Source: JBCCEJ01 sp039030335 (GTDB lineage: Bacteria; Pseudomonadota; Gammaproteobacteria; HK1). Taken from it: a DNA stretch of 46,464 nucleotides. Shown here one piece after another: positions 16,683-25,486 of this stretch. The translations under genes and the position numbers were made by a program. Numbering within the stretch: the stretch's first letter is position 1; every line of letters starts with the position of its first letter. Under the pieces are notes generated by a model. That model did not search any database, was not told where the DNA came from, and saw nothing but the letters and a program-made list of their open reading frames with translations. The stretch lies in assembly GCA_039030335.1 (NCBI GenBank), contig JBCCEJ010000046.1:1-46464 (forward strand). The letters run 5' to 3'.

Positions 16683-18578
16683 TCAGCTCTGCGCGTCCGG
16701 CTCCCCGGTCCCTGATTCGCTGATCAGAGACTCTACGGATTCGATGGTCGCCGGCTTCCCAAGCAGATAGCCCTGCAGGTAGTCACACGCGTTCGCGGTC
16801 AGGAAGTCGAGTTGAACACGATCCTCCACGCCTTCCGATACCACTTCGATACCCAGTTGGTGCGCCATCGCGATGATCGCTTTGATGATGGCCTGGTCGT
16901 CGGTTGAATGGCCGAGGGCGCTGACGAATACCCGGTCGATCTTGAGCCTTGAGATCGGCAATCCCCGCTGCCTGCCGAGCGACGAGTAGCCGGTTCCGAA
17001 GTCATCGATCGCAACCCGCACACCGGCTTCACGTAGCGCCCGCAGCACGCCGAGCCCGGTGTTCGGGTCATCGAGGATCGCCGATTCCGTCAGTTCCAGT
17101 TCGAGCAATCCTGGATCGACGTCATAGGACTTCAGCAGCACGGCAACACGGGCCACGAATTCCGGTGCCATCAGTTGCTGGGTCGAGATGTTCACGGCGA
17201 CGCCGATCTCCAAGCCGCGTTCAGCCCAGGTGGAGAGCTGCCGCACAGCCTGCTCGAGTACCCATGCGCCCAGCGCGTGGATGTCTCCCGAAGCTTCTGC
17301 TATCGGGACGAACTCCTGCGGCGGCACAGGCCCGAGTTCCGGATGCCCCCAACGCAGCAACGCCTCCACGCTTTCGACCTGCCGCGTGCGCGCATCGACG
17401 AGTGGCTGATAGACCAGGGTCAACGGCACCGCGTCGCCTGCGGCAAGATGCCTCAACGTCACGCTCAAGTCCTGCTGAAGTTGCGCACGCCGGCCTGCTT
17501 CGCGGATCAGGTCGGACGAATAGATGACGGCTTGCGCACGGCCTTGCGACTTGGCTTTGCGCAACGCCGCCTCGGCTGCCTGAGTGGCCTCATCGGCCGT
17601 TGTCACATGGTCGGGGAACAGACTGATTCCGACGCTCAAGGTGATGCGAACGTCGTGGGATTCGAGCTCGAACGGCGCGCTGACGGCGTTGTTCAGTTCG
17701 CGCGCCAGCGCGCGCGCGTCAGACACCGACTGCAAGTCGGGCAATACGACCGTGAACTCATCACCACCCATGCGCGCAAGGTCGCACCGGTCTCGGCACA
17801 CATGGCGGAGTCGATTCGCGACCTGGCAGAGCAGCGTGTCGCCGAGCAGATGGCCGACGGTGTCATTGACAGCGCGGAATCCGTCGAGCCCGAGGTACAG
17901 CACCGCGACCCGCTGTCCGTCGGCCCGGGCGTTGAGCAGCCGCGCCGACAGTGCCCGCGCGCCGTGTAGACGGTTTGGAAGCCGGGTAAGCGGGTCGTGG
18001 TCGTTCAGCGCCTGCAGTGTCGCCCGCGCACGTTCGAGGTCGACTTCCAACGTGCGCTGGCCTGCGATGTCGACCAATACCAGGTGCACGACCGGCCCTG
18101 AGGCGTCGTTGGCGGCCCTGCCGGTAATACGCAAGGCAGTCGGCGGTTCGTTCGGTGGTTGAATATCGAACTCGGCGCTACCGGGCGCCGCGCTTACCAG
18201 ACATTCCCTCAGGAACCGCTCGAAGCGGGCGGCGTCGTCCGCCAGCATCAGTTTGGTCAACGGTGTCCGCGCGGATGCGGCGGAGGCGGTCTGGGTAACG
18301 GTTGGGCCGAGCAAGGCCCGGGCCTGCGCGTTGGCCCAGCTGACAAGCGCGTGCGCATCGCACACAACTTCGCCTATAGGCGCTCCGTCGACTCGCGCTG
18401 CGAGGCCGTGAGCCAGTGCCGAGAGCCGGCTGTTGTCCTGCTCCAAGTCGCGGATACGCGCGCGCAGCGTCTCAACATCGCGCCCATCGGGCGCCGTACT
18501 TGCCGATGTCGATTCGTCTCCGCCTCGTTCCACCAACGCGCCCCCAACACGAAGAGCGACGTCAGGCGTCGCCGTCAA
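16683..18578 (-). CDS. GGDEF-EAL domain protein with N-terminal PAS-like sensor
   Basis: A 631-residue cyclic-di-GMP enzyme without membrane helices. A short coiled coil (residues 35-60) leads into a PAS-like domain (65-170), then GGDEF (190-355) and EAL (370-625). The diguanylate cyclase signature is canonical in ARMGGDEFTVVL, but the metal-binding strand that normally starts DxD reads YLGLDGF, losing the first Asp. The phosphodiesterase half looks complete: EALLRW, AVNIS, ELELTES, IDDFGTGYSSL, LKID and SEGVE. The protein therefore more likely degrades than makes c-di-GMP, with GGDEF perhaps regulatory. It is convergent with the HAD gene and divergent from an SDR gene. Confidence 0.92.
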   Translation of the reverse strand: MTATPDVALRVGGALVERGGDESTSASTAPDGRDVETLRARIRDLEQDNSRLSALAHGLAARVDGAPIGEVVCDAHALVSWANAQARALLGPTVTQTASAASARTPLTKLMLADDAARFERFLRECLVSAAPGSAEFDIQPPNEPPTALRITGRAANDASGPVVHLVLVDIAGQRTLEVDLERARATLQALNDHDPLTRLPNRLHGARALSARLLNARADGQRVAVLYLGLDGFRAVNDTVGHLLGDTLLCQVANRLRHVCRDRCDLARMGGDEFTVVLPDLQSVSDARALARELNNAVSAPFELESHDVRITLSVGISLFPDHVTTADEATQAAEAALRKAKSQGRAQAVIYSSDLIREAGRRAQLQQDLSVTLRHLAAGDAVPLTLVYQPLVDARTRQVESVEALLRWGHPELGPVPPQEFVPIAEASGDIHALGAWVLEQAVRQLSTWAERGLEIGVAVNISTQQLMAPEFVARVAVLLKSYDVDPGLLELELTESAILDDPNTGLGVLRALREAGVRVAIDDFGTGYSSLGRQRGLPISRLKIDRVFVSALGHSTDDQAIIKAIIAMAHQLGIEVVSEGVEDRVQLDFLTANACDYLQGYLLGKPATIESVESLISESGTGEPDAQS

Positions 18579-18643
18579 TCATAGTGGCCTGACCGGGCGC
18601 GTCTGACTATCTGGCGAAACTGACAGGTTTACGCACCAAACTC

Positions 18644-18666
18644 CCCAAAATAGAGGGCTTTTTGGG
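18644..18666. promoter_or_regulatory. short AT-rich hairpin in divergent intergenic region
   Basis: CCCAAAA (18644-18650) and TTTTGGG (18660-18666) form a 7-base stem with a 9-base loop in the 225-base gap between the divergent GGDEF-EAL and SDR genes. Its position suggests an operator or leader hairpin rather than a terminator. No clear promoter pair could be assigned. Confidence 0.3.
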
Positions 18667-18803
18667 AACTGAAGACGTATTCGCGCTGGACGGGGAACAT
18701 CGGGAGAAACGGGTCTATACAATTCCGGGCGTACGGTTGGCTAAGTAAGCCGCGCGGCACGGCCCCTCGCAGCCGCGTTGCGAATACGATCAGGGCACCG
18801 CTT

Positions 18804-19589
18804 ATGACGGCAAGACTGGCTGGAAAAACAGCGCTGATAACCGGCGCCAGTCGCGGCATCGGCCGCGCCATTGCCGAGGCCTTCGCGGCCGAGGGCGCGG
18901 ATCTGGTCATCAATGCACGCGACGCGCACGCGCTTCAATCGTGTGCCGGGCAGTTACGCTCTACCCACGGCTCGACCGTGACCGCCATCGCTGCCGATGT
19001 GACCGCCCGGGACGCGGTTGCGCAGCTGGTCGAGCAAGCCTGGCAGGCAGGCCCCGTCGATGTGCTGGTCAACAATGCTGGCGCCTACCGGGCCGCACCG
19101 TTCATCGAGTATGCACCGCAAGACTTTCGCGATTTGTTCGAGGTGAACGTGTTCGGTGTGATTCATCTGACCCAGCTGATGCTGCCGAAGATGATCGCGA
19201 GAGGCGGCGGCAACATCGTCAACGTGGCATCCACGGCCGGCAAGTGGGGCTCGCGCAATCAGTCGGCCTACAACATGTCCAAACATGCGGTGGTCGGCAT
19301 GACCCGGTGCGTGGCCCTGGAAATGGCACCTCACGGGATCCGCGTAAACGCCGTCTGTCCGTGGCTGGTCGACACTGACCTCGCCGACGGCGCCGTCAGC
19401 GAGCACGCCGCTATCGTCAACGCCGACGAGTCGGCGCTTAAGAGTGCCATGGTGGGCAGCGTGCCGTTGCACGACCGCTTCATCCGGACGGACGAAGTGG
19501 CGGGCCTGGCGGTGTATCTGGCGTCCGACGAAGCGAGCTACGTCACGGGTCAGTCATGGACCATCGACGGCGGCTATACGATGGTGTGA
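18804..19589 (+). CDS. SDR family oxidoreductase
   Basis: A 261-residue classical SDR. TGASRGIGRAIAE is the cofactor loop, VNNAGAYRAAPF the NAG motif, and NVASTAG with YNMSK the catalytic residues. NARDAHAL after strand two suggests NADP(H). The C-terminal SYVTGQSWTIDGGYTM is typical of the FabG-like group. It stands alone on the plus strand, with a 225-base upstream region that could hold its own promoter, and is convergent with the AIM24 gene 20 bases away. No substrate can be assigned. Confidence 0.9.
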   Translation: MTARLAGKTALITGASRGIGRAIAEAFAAEGADLVINARDAHALQSCAGQLRSTHGSTVTAIAADVTARDAVAQLVEQAWQAGPVDVLVNNAGAYRAAPFIEYAPQDFRDLFEVNVFGVIHLTQLMLPKMIARGGGNIVNVASTAGKWGSRNQSAYNMSKHAVVGMTRCVALEMAPHGIRVNAVCPWLVDTDLADGAVSEHAAIVNADESALKSAMVGSVPLHDRFIRTDEVAGLAVYLASDEASYVTGQSWTIDGGYTMV

Positions 19590-19608
19590 GCAGCCTGCCC
19601 CAAGGCGG

Positions 19609-20361
19609 CTACTGTTCGCCTTGCTCCTGGCCGCCAGCGGTCGGCGCAAACGCGAGGATACGGTCGGCCAGGCGGCTGAACGGCAAGCTCTGTAACCATA
19701 CCGTGCCCGTGCCGCTAAGCGTCGTCAGGAACAGGCCTTCGCCGCCGAACAACATGCTCTTCAGACCACCGGCCCGCTCGATGCTGTAGTCGATACCCGG
19801 GCTGAAGCCGACCAGGCAACCGGTATCGACGCGCAGCGTCTCGCCACGCAGTTCGCGGCGCATGACGGTGCCGCCGGCGTGCAGGAAGGCGAGGCCGTCG
19901 CCTTCGAGTTTCTGCAGCACGAATCCTTCGCCGCCGAACAGGCCGGCGCCGAGTTTCCGGCTGAACGTGATACTGACGCGCGTACCGAGCGCGGCGCAGA
20001 GGAAGCTGTCTTTCTGGCACACGAGCTCCCCGCCCGCCTCCGAAAGGTCCACCGGCACGATGCTGCCAGGATACGGCGCCGCGAACCCGATCTGCGCCTT
20101 GCCATGTCCGAGGTGCGTGAAGTGGGTCATGAACAGTGACTCGCCGGTCACCATGCGTACGCCGGCGGAGAACATACGGCCGAAGAAGCCTTGGTCCGGG
20201 TCGGCCCCGTCACCGAGCTTGGACTCGAACTCGATGCCCTCCTGCATGAAGTTCATGACGCCGGCTTCCGCGATCACGGTCTCGCCAGGGTCCAGCTCTA
20301 CGACCAGCATCTGGGTGCCTTCGCCGACGATGGCGTAGTCGACTTCGTGGCTTCTCGACAT
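19609..20361 (-). CDS. AIM24 family protein (TIGR00266)
   Basis: A 250-residue protein of the AIM24/DUF124 family, made of repeated beta strands in a trimer-like fold. Visible signatures are LDPGETVIAEAGVMNFM, GESLFMTHFTHLGHG, the repeated GGEGFVLQKLEGDG and GGEGLFLTTLSGTG, and FSPGIDYSIERAGG. The GGEG repeats mark the internal duplication. Bacterial members have no established biochemical role. ATG 20361 has GAGGAAA upstream at suitable spacing. It is the last gene of the long minus-strand run 19609-26299. Confidence 0.88.
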   Translation of the reverse strand: MSRSHEVDYAIVGEGTQMLVVELDPGETVIAEAGVMNFMQEGIEFESKLGDGADPDQGFFGRMFSAGVRMVTGESLFMTHFTHLGHGKAQIGFAAPYPGSIVPVDLSEAGGELVCQKDSFLCAALGTRVSITFSRKLGAGLFGGEGFVLQKLEGDGLAFLHAGGTVMRRELRGETLRVDTGCLVGFSPGIDYSIERAGGLKSMLFGGEGLFLTTLSGTGTVWLQSLPFSRLADRILAFAPTAGGQEQGEQ

Positions 20362-20432
20362 ATCTGGATTTCCTCGATTGGTGGGGCCGCATCAGCCGGC
20401 ACCGGCGTAAGACATCGCTTCGCGCGGAATCC

Positions 20433-21056
20433 TCAGGCGCCGCTCCAGCCCTGGGCAAACGGCTCTTCGATCGCCCGCTCGACCATCTCCAGCCGATCCT
20501 GCCCGTAGAACATGTCGCCGTCGACGATAAACGTCGGCGAGCCGAACATGCCGCGCTCGATAGCAGCCTCGGTGTTGGCCGTATAAGCCTCGCGGGCCGG
20601 TGCTTCCAGGGCCGCGGCCAGCAGCGCGTCGGCATCCATGCCCACACCGCTTATCAGACTGGCGAGCGTCGGGCGGTCGGCGAGGTCGGCGTCATCGCGC
20701 CAGTGCGCCGTGAGGTATGCCAACGCGAGCGGCCCGACGTCCAGATCACTCAGCACCCCGGCCGTCAACGTGCAGTTGGCAAGCGTAATATCGTGATGAT
20801 GAAAACGCGCACGCCCGATCATCGGCGCGCCGCGAAACTGACTCCAGCGCTGCAGCTCACGTTCGAAGAAGTACTTTCGGTAAGCGTCGCTCTTGTCGGC
20901 GAAGCTCTTCGAACCGGAAGCCGGTACGACTTTCGAAAGGTCGATCGGATAGTGCGCAACCGTGCGACCCGCCGCGGCCGCGATCTCGTAGAGCCGTTTA
21001 CAGCCGAGGTAGGCATACGACGAATGCGCAGAGTAGTAGAAGTCGATGGTCGCCAT
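20433..21056 (-). CDS. 2-hydroxychromene-2-carboxylate isomerase-like protein (DsbA family)
   Basis: A 207-residue thioredoxin-fold protein of the HCCA isomerase/GST-kappa group. DFYYSAHSSYAYLGCKRL at residues 5-22 holds the Ser that contacts glutathione in place of the DsbA Cys pair. FGSPTFIVDGDMFYGQDRL near the end is the cis-Pro segment and signature of the family. Members isomerise ring-opened aromatic intermediates using glutathione, but many homologues are uncharacterised. ATG 21056 is selected because the MATIDFYYS start matches the family; the longer frame is not family-like. It is 75 bases downstream of the MmgE/PrpD gene on the same strand. Confidence 0.88.
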   Translation of the reverse strand: MATIDFYYSAHSSYAYLGCKRLYEIAAAAGRTVAHYPIDLSKVVPASGSKSFADKSDAYRKYFFERELQRWSQFRGAPMIGRARFHHHDITLANCTLTAGVLSDLDVGPLALAYLTAHWRDDADLADRPTLASLISGVGMDADALLAAALEAPAREAYTANTEAAIERGMFGSPTFIVDGDMFYGQDRLEMVERAIEEPFAQGWSGA

Positions 21057-21131
21057 CAGAGATCCGCCAGTGCGTTGAATGGATGACGAATTCTCCCACG
21101 CCGGCGCGCTGGCAACCACGGCACCCGAAGG

Positions 21132-22487
21132 TCAGTGGGTGGCCAGCAGCCGGGCGAGCGGTTGCACGGAGGCCTCCTCGTCGAGTCGCCACAGACGCTC
21201 GAGTACGGCGTCAGCGGCGGTCTCACCGAGCACCATCGCAATGAGATCGCGCGCTTTGCCGTGCACCTCGTCCCGCGTCATCGGGTTGTCGGGAGTGCCG
21301 CGTACGGCGTCGGTGGCATGTTCGAAGGAGGCACCGTCGCGGGTCTCGATGCGCACGACCGGATGCCGGCGTGGCAACGCCGGATCCGGAACCAGTTCGA
21401 CCCGGTCGCGCATCGCGGCGATGGCCGGGTCGCGCAACCGGCTCTCGTCATGAGAGGCGGCGAAGGTCACCGTCCGCTCCAGTGCCATGACCGCCACCAT
21501 GTGCTGCAGATTGATGTCCGGTATCTCGCGGTTATCGACGACGTGCGATTCCTGGTCGGACATGCGCACGACGATCGCCGCGACGTCTTCCGGCGCGAGA
21601 TCGTGTTCCAAGACGATCGCCTGCGTCGAGTCGAGTGCCGCTTGAATCGGTGATCCGACCGACCACTTCTTGATGTTGGTCAACAGGATTTCGAAGCGTT
21701 CGCCGAGCTGCTCGACAAACAACGCTGGCTTGGGATCCGGTGAGAACGCGAACAGGAAATTGCGCGGACCGGTCAGCACGTCGTCTACGCCGGTATAACC
21801 GCACTGCACCATCAGAGCCGCCGTGACGCCGTTGCGCCCCGCCATCCCGCCAAAATCGAACGCTTTCTCGACATGGTCGAGATCGCGCTGCCAGCAGTTC
21901 ACGCCGGATGCCTGCTGCGCGGTGTATGAGAGCAGCCAGCGGCACTGGTCGATGTTCAGGCCCGCCAATGCGCCCGCCGCAGCGGCGGCACCAAAGGTAG
22001 GCGCGAATGTGTGCGTGCTGTGACCAGCATTGTAGAGCTGGTCGGTACCGAGCGCGTGGCACACGCGCGCGCCGATGTCGTATCCGAGTGCAACCGACCG
22101 GATAACGGCCATACCACTCGCCCCCTCGCGCTCGCCCACAGCAAACGCGGCCGGCACAACCCCGCAGCCGAGGTGGCTCCGCGAAGTCAGGTGCGAATCG
22201 TCGGTCTCGTCGGCGTGTGCCAGCATCGCGTTGGCCATGGCCGCGTTGATGGCGGTCGTGCGCATCGACGTACCGAACACCGTGGCTTCAGGCGTACCGC
22301 CCTGGAGCGCAAAAAATTTGAGCAGTGCCTCGCCGGCCGGCAGCGCGCGACCGGACACGGCCGCGGCCAGCGTATCCACGATGTGATGTTTGGTCTTCTC
22401 AACTACGGCCGCATCCAGCGGGCGCGCCGTCGCGTTGGCGATATAGGCGGCCAGCCGCTGTGTATGTTGGCTCAGCTCGACTTGCAT
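21132..22487 (-). CDS. MmgE/PrpD family protein
   Basis: A 451-residue member of the MmgE/PrpD superfamily, which includes 2-methylcitrate dehydratase and iminodisuccinate epimerase. HADETDDSHLTSRSHLG (about residue 90) and YNAGHSTHTFAPTFGAAAAA are the conserved helical-domain blocks; KKWSVGSPIQAALDS opens the second domain, and NPMTRDEVHGKARDL is the usual C-terminal motif. The catalytic mode is cofactor-free anti-elimination of water in PrpD itself. No prpB or prpC stands next to it, so methylcitrate cannot be assumed. ATG 22487 begins with QVELSQHTQRLAAYI, a normal start; an in-frame upstream start at 22541 adds no family sequence. Confidence 0.88.
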   Translation of the reverse strand: MQVELSQHTQRLAAYIANATARPLDAAVVEKTKHHIVDTLAAAVSGRALPAGEALLKFFALQGGTPEATVFGTSMRTTAINAAMANAMLAHADETDDSHLTSRSHLGCGVVPAAFAVGEREGASGMAVIRSVALGYDIGARVCHALGTDQLYNAGHSTHTFAPTFGAAAAAGALAGLNIDQCRWLLSYTAQQASGVNCWQRDLDHVEKAFDFGGMAGRNGVTAALMVQCGYTGVDDVLTGPRNFLFAFSPDPKPALFVEQLGERFEILLTNIKKWSVGSPIQAALDSTQAIVLEHDLAPEDVAAIVVRMSDQESHVVDNREIPDINLQHMVAVMALERTVTFAASHDESRLRDPAIAAMRDRVELVPDPALPRRHPVVRIETRDGASFEHATDAVRGTPDNPMTRDEVHGKARDLIAMVLGETAADAVLERLWRLDEEASVQPLARLLATH

Positions 22488-22556
22488 GAAGTTGCTATCC
22501 GCGATCAGTAGTGTTGCGCGCGCGATGCCCGAAGCCGGCACGCCGGGACATCCAGA

Positions 22557-23162
22557 CTATCCGCCCGACCAGTCCACATCGCGCTCGCAGTCCGCGCGGC
22601 GGCGACCCTCTTTGGAGCAGAGCGACATGTACTGTTTGATCGCGCGGTCGCGGCCAGTTGGCGTCTTGGCCTTGCGGTAATCGTTGTAGGCTTTCTTGCG
22701 CGCCTCTTTCAATGTCGCGTCACTGGAGGACTGCTCGGCCTTCGCGAGCGCCTTGCGGTAGTCGCTGGTTTTGCCCGCGCACACGATCCGCGATTTCTCC
22801 GCGCAGGTTTTCGTGAGCGTAATGCCCTGACGGCACATCTCACCGCACTCTGGCTGTTCGACGCGCTTTGCCCGTGCGCAAAGCGCTACTTTGCACTGCT
22901 CCCATTCGGGCGCCAGATCTTCGGCAGGCGCCGCTGCTTCACCCTTGGGTTTGCGAATGGGACCACCGACGCCGGTTGGCCCTTCGCGGATTTCGACCTG
23001 CTTAGCGGCATCCTTCGCTTCGGGTGGCGGCTTTTCGGAGTAGTGCACACGGCCGTTGCTGTCGACCCATTTATAGACCTTGGCGTCGGCGACGCCGCCC
23101 ACGGCCAATAGCAGCAGCACTAGTGTCAGGAGTCTGGTCCCGGGCACGTCAAACACGATCAT
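22557..23162 (-). CDS. DUF4124 domain secreted protein
   Basis: A 201-residue exported protein. Residues 1-27 are a signal peptide ending VGGVADA; KVYKWVDSNGRVHYSEKPPP immediately after is the DUF4124 signature, found at the N-terminus of many gammaproteobacterial envelope proteins. The middle is Pro/Ala/Lys-rich and the rest is cysteine-rich (about nine Cys between residues 90 and 190), suggesting disulfides in the periplasm. No function is known. ATG 23162 is preferred to the frame start at 23237, since the signal peptide begins there. It interrupts the run of metabolic genes on this strand, with 85- and 69-base gaps on either side. Confidence 0.82.
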   Translation of the reverse strand: MIVFDVPGTRLLTLVLLLLAVGGVADAKVYKWVDSNGRVHYSEKPPPEAKDAAKQVEIREGPTGVGGPIRKPKGEAAAPAEDLAPEWEQCKVALCARAKRVEQPECGEMCRQGITLTKTCAEKSRIVCAGKTSDYRKALAKAEQSSSDATLKEARKKAYNDYRKAKTPTGRDRAIKQYMSLCSKEGRRRADCERDVDWSGG

Positions 23163-23247
23163 GACCTCGCGGTAACGCCGATGCCGTTCCTTCCGTGCGG
23201 CGCATTGTACCGGGAGACCCGTCTGCCGATACGCCAACGGTCACAAT

Positions 23248-24156
23248 TCAGCCGTCTCCACGCGCGCCGGCGATCTCCATGACCCGTCCGCCAAACTGGT
23301 CTTCCGGAACCCCGCGCGGGCCCGGCCGGCAGCGGAAGATGCCGCCGGCGTGCGGTTGTGCGGCGACGTCCGCTTCACTCAGGTGTTCGCGCGCCGTCGA
23401 GATGTACAACCAGTCGAGTTCAGCACCACCGAAGCAGCAGCAGGTCACTTGCGCAACTGGCAGTTCGATCCGTTCCAACGCGTCGCCGTTCGGGCGATAA
23501 CGCTGCACTGCATAGCCGTTGAATTCAGCATTCCAAAGACCACCCTCAGCGTCGATACACGAACCATCCGGGATGGCCGCACCATCGGGCAGCTGGTACA
23601 GCGGGCACCGGCTGTCGGCCTCAAATGTCGGGGCATAGCGGAATGCGTCAATCCGCCGCGTTGGCGAGTCGGTGAAATAGATGAGCGAACCATCCAACGA
23701 GAAGGCGAGACTGTTGGCGCAGCCAATCCCCGTCAGCAAAGTCTCGATGGTGCCATCCGGCGCGATGCGCTGCAGGCTGGTCACCGGTTCGAGACCACGT
23801 TCGTGCACGCCGCCGGCGATGAAGTTACCGGCACGGTCGCAGCGGCCGTCGTTGAAGCGCGTATTGGCGACGTCGGGCTCGAAGGTTGAAATGCGAACCG
23901 GCGCTGCGATGCCCGGACGCCAGGCCGCGAAGCCGCTTTCCATTGCGAGCAGGAAATCACCGTTCGCATCGAAGGCGAAACTGCCAACGCGCTCCGGCAT
24001 GGGCCAGGTACGCACGTCGCCGCCCTCGGCGTTGGCCGACCAGAGCGCGCTGCCGTGAATGTCCGTCCAGTAGAGCCGCTGCTCTCCGACATGCCACTGG
24101 ATGCCCTCTGCCAGCTGGCAGCGACTGTCGACCACGAGTTCAACGGCGAGTGTCAT
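23248..24156 (-). CDS. SMP-30/gluconolactonase family lactonase
   Basis: A 302-residue six-bladed beta-propeller. The metal ligands are visible: Glu in LAEGIQWHVGEQRLYWTD near residue 17, Asn in NTRFNDGRCDRAGNF, Asn in GCANSLAFSLDG, and Asp in PDGSCIDAEGGLWNAEFNG. These are the E, N, N, D positions of SMP-30, which hydrolyses aldonolactones. ATG 24156 has AGGGA eight bases upstream. It follows DUF4387 by 31 bases and an SDR before that, so a dehydrogenase-lactonase pair acting on a hydroxy acid or sugar is conceivable. Confidence 0.9.
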   Translation of the reverse strand: MTLAVELVVDSRCQLAEGIQWHVGEQRLYWTDIHGSALWSANAEGGDVRTWPMPERVGSFAFDANGDFLLAMESGFAAWRPGIAAPVRISTFEPDVANTRFNDGRCDRAGNFIAGGVHERGLEPVTSLQRIAPDGTIETLLTGIGCANSLAFSLDGSLIYFTDSPTRRIDAFRYAPTFEADSRCPLYQLPDGAAIPDGSCIDAEGGLWNAEFNGYAVQRYRPNGDALERIELPVAQVTCCCFGGAELDWLYISTAREHLSEADVAAQPHAGGIFRCRPGPRGVPEDQFGGRVMEIAGARGDG

Positions 24157-24187
24157 GCGTTTGTCCCTGTTCGCGATAGCTGACCCA

Positions 24188-24499
24188 TCACGCTGGCTGA
24201 TTGATCTCCATCTCAGCCAGCAGCACGGCCCACTGCGCGCCGTGCATGTCGCGGTCGTCGCGCGCGCCCTGGACGGTCGGCCGCGGAAAACTCAGTTTGA
24301 TGACGTTCAGATCGGTCAGAAAATAAGCCTGCACCGCTGCCACCGGCTGCCCGTACAGCGCGGCGATGCGATCGGTGCTGACAGCGTCGCGCACGCGCGA
24401 GAAGACGTCCGGCGAACCGCAGAACACGTCGACCGAGACCCAGAACGGACCCGCGTTCTTCGAGCGGACCCGTTCTACGATCTGTCCTAAAGCTGGCAT
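24188..24499 (-). CDS. DUF4387 domain protein
   Basis: A 103-residue protein starting at ATG 24499. VRSKNAGPFWVSVDVFC, IAALYGQPVAAVQAYF, IKLSFPRPTVQG and DMHGAQWAVLL are the conserved blocks of DUF4387. This small family is commonly found beside, or fused to, AtuA/DUF1446 proteins and is assumed to work with them. Here the AtuA homologue lies about 6 kb away on the same strand (30347-31717). The gene lies 31 bases after the SDR gene and 31 before SMP-30. No molecular function is established. Confidence 0.87.
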   Translation of the reverse strand: MPALGQIVERVRSKNAGPFWVSVDVFCGSPDVFSRVRDAVSTDRIAALYGQPVAAVQAYFLTDLNVIKLSFPRPTVQGARDDRDMHGAQWAVLLAEMEINQPA

Positions 24500-24530
24500 G
24501 GTGTCGCTCGCGCTCGACGCATCGCGATGC

Positions 24531-25430
24531 TCAATCGAGCTCGAATCCATCCATGCCGGAATTCTTCCGCACGTTCGCGACCATTTCGCGAATTTGCGGA
24601 CCGAGCACCGCCGGGTCTTCGATCGCATCCACTTCAGCCCCACGGCGCCAGCCTTCGCACACCGCCACCATGCCGGAGCCGGCCTGCAACACGCGCCCGG
24701 TGATATCGCCGGCGTCGGGGCTCGCGAGATACACGATGGTGGGCGACACCCATTTCGGGTCGCGCATCGCGATCTCATCTTCGGTGTATTCGCGCAGGTA
24801 ATCGGTCATCCGCGTGTACGCGCTCGGTGCTATGGCGTTCACCGTCACTCCGAAGCGGCCGAGTTCGCGCGCCGCGATCACCGTGAACGCTGCGATGCCG
24901 GCTTTCGCGGCGCCGTAATTGGTCTGACCGACATTGCCGTAGATACCGGATGTCGAACTCGTGTTGATAACGCGCCCATAGACCTTGTCGCCGGACTGCT
25001 TCGACATCGCCCGCCAGTAGGCGGCGGCATGCCGGGTGGGGGCAAACGTGCCCTTCAGATGCACCGCAATGACGGCATCCCATTCTTCTTCGGTCATGTT
25101 GACCAGCATGCGATCGCGCAGGATGCCCGCGTTGTTGACGAGGATGTCGAGTTGACCAAAAGAATTGATGGCCTGGTCGACCATGGCTTTCGCGCCATCG
25201 AAACTGCTGACGTCGTCGCCGTTCACTTCCGCTTCACCGCCGTGGGCACGAATCTCTTCGGCCACTTGCTCAGCGGGCGAGAGGTCGGCACCGGTCCCGT
25301 CGACCGCCGCGCCCAGATCGTTCACGATCACCTTCGCGCCGTGGCGTGCCAGCAGCAGGGCGTGCTCTTTCCCCACGCCGCGCGCGGCGCCCGTCACGAT
25401 GGCCACACGGCCTTCCACCATTCCCGTCAT
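24531..25430 (-). CDS. SDR family oxidoreductase, (3R)-hydroxyacyl-CoA dehydrogenase-like
   Basis: A 299-residue SDR longer than the FabG type. TGAARGVGKEHALLLARHG followed by VIVNDLGAAVDGTG is the opening seen in peroxisomal multifunctional-enzyme type (MFE-2) dehydrogenases and related acyl-CoA dehydrogenases; the Asp in VNDLG suggests NAD. VNNAGILRDRMLVNMTEEEW, SSTSGIYGNVGQTNY and YGAAKAG complete the active site. The extra C-terminal 45 residues lack a known domain. ATG 25430 is fixed by GGAGGAGG a few bases upstream. Downstream genes DUF4387 and SMP-30 follow with 31-base gaps, consistent with an operon. Confidence 0.9.
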   Translation of the reverse strand: MTGMVEGRVAIVTGAARGVGKEHALLLARHGAKVIVNDLGAAVDGTGADLSPAEQVAEEIRAHGGEAEVNGDDVSSFDGAKAMVDQAINSFGQLDILVNNAGILRDRMLVNMTEEEWDAVIAVHLKGTFAPTRHAAAYWRAMSKQSGDKVYGRVINTSSTSGIYGNVGQTNYGAAKAGIAAFTVIAARELGRFGVTVNAIAPSAYTRMTDYLREYTEDEIAMRDPKWVSPTIVYLASPDAGDITGRVLQAGSGMVAVCEGWRRGAEVDAIEDPAVLGPQIREMVANVRKNSGMDGFELD

Positions 25431-25486
25431 GGTCAATCCTCCTCCAGTGTTCTTCGGTTGCGGTCTGCCGACGTCACGGCCATCGC

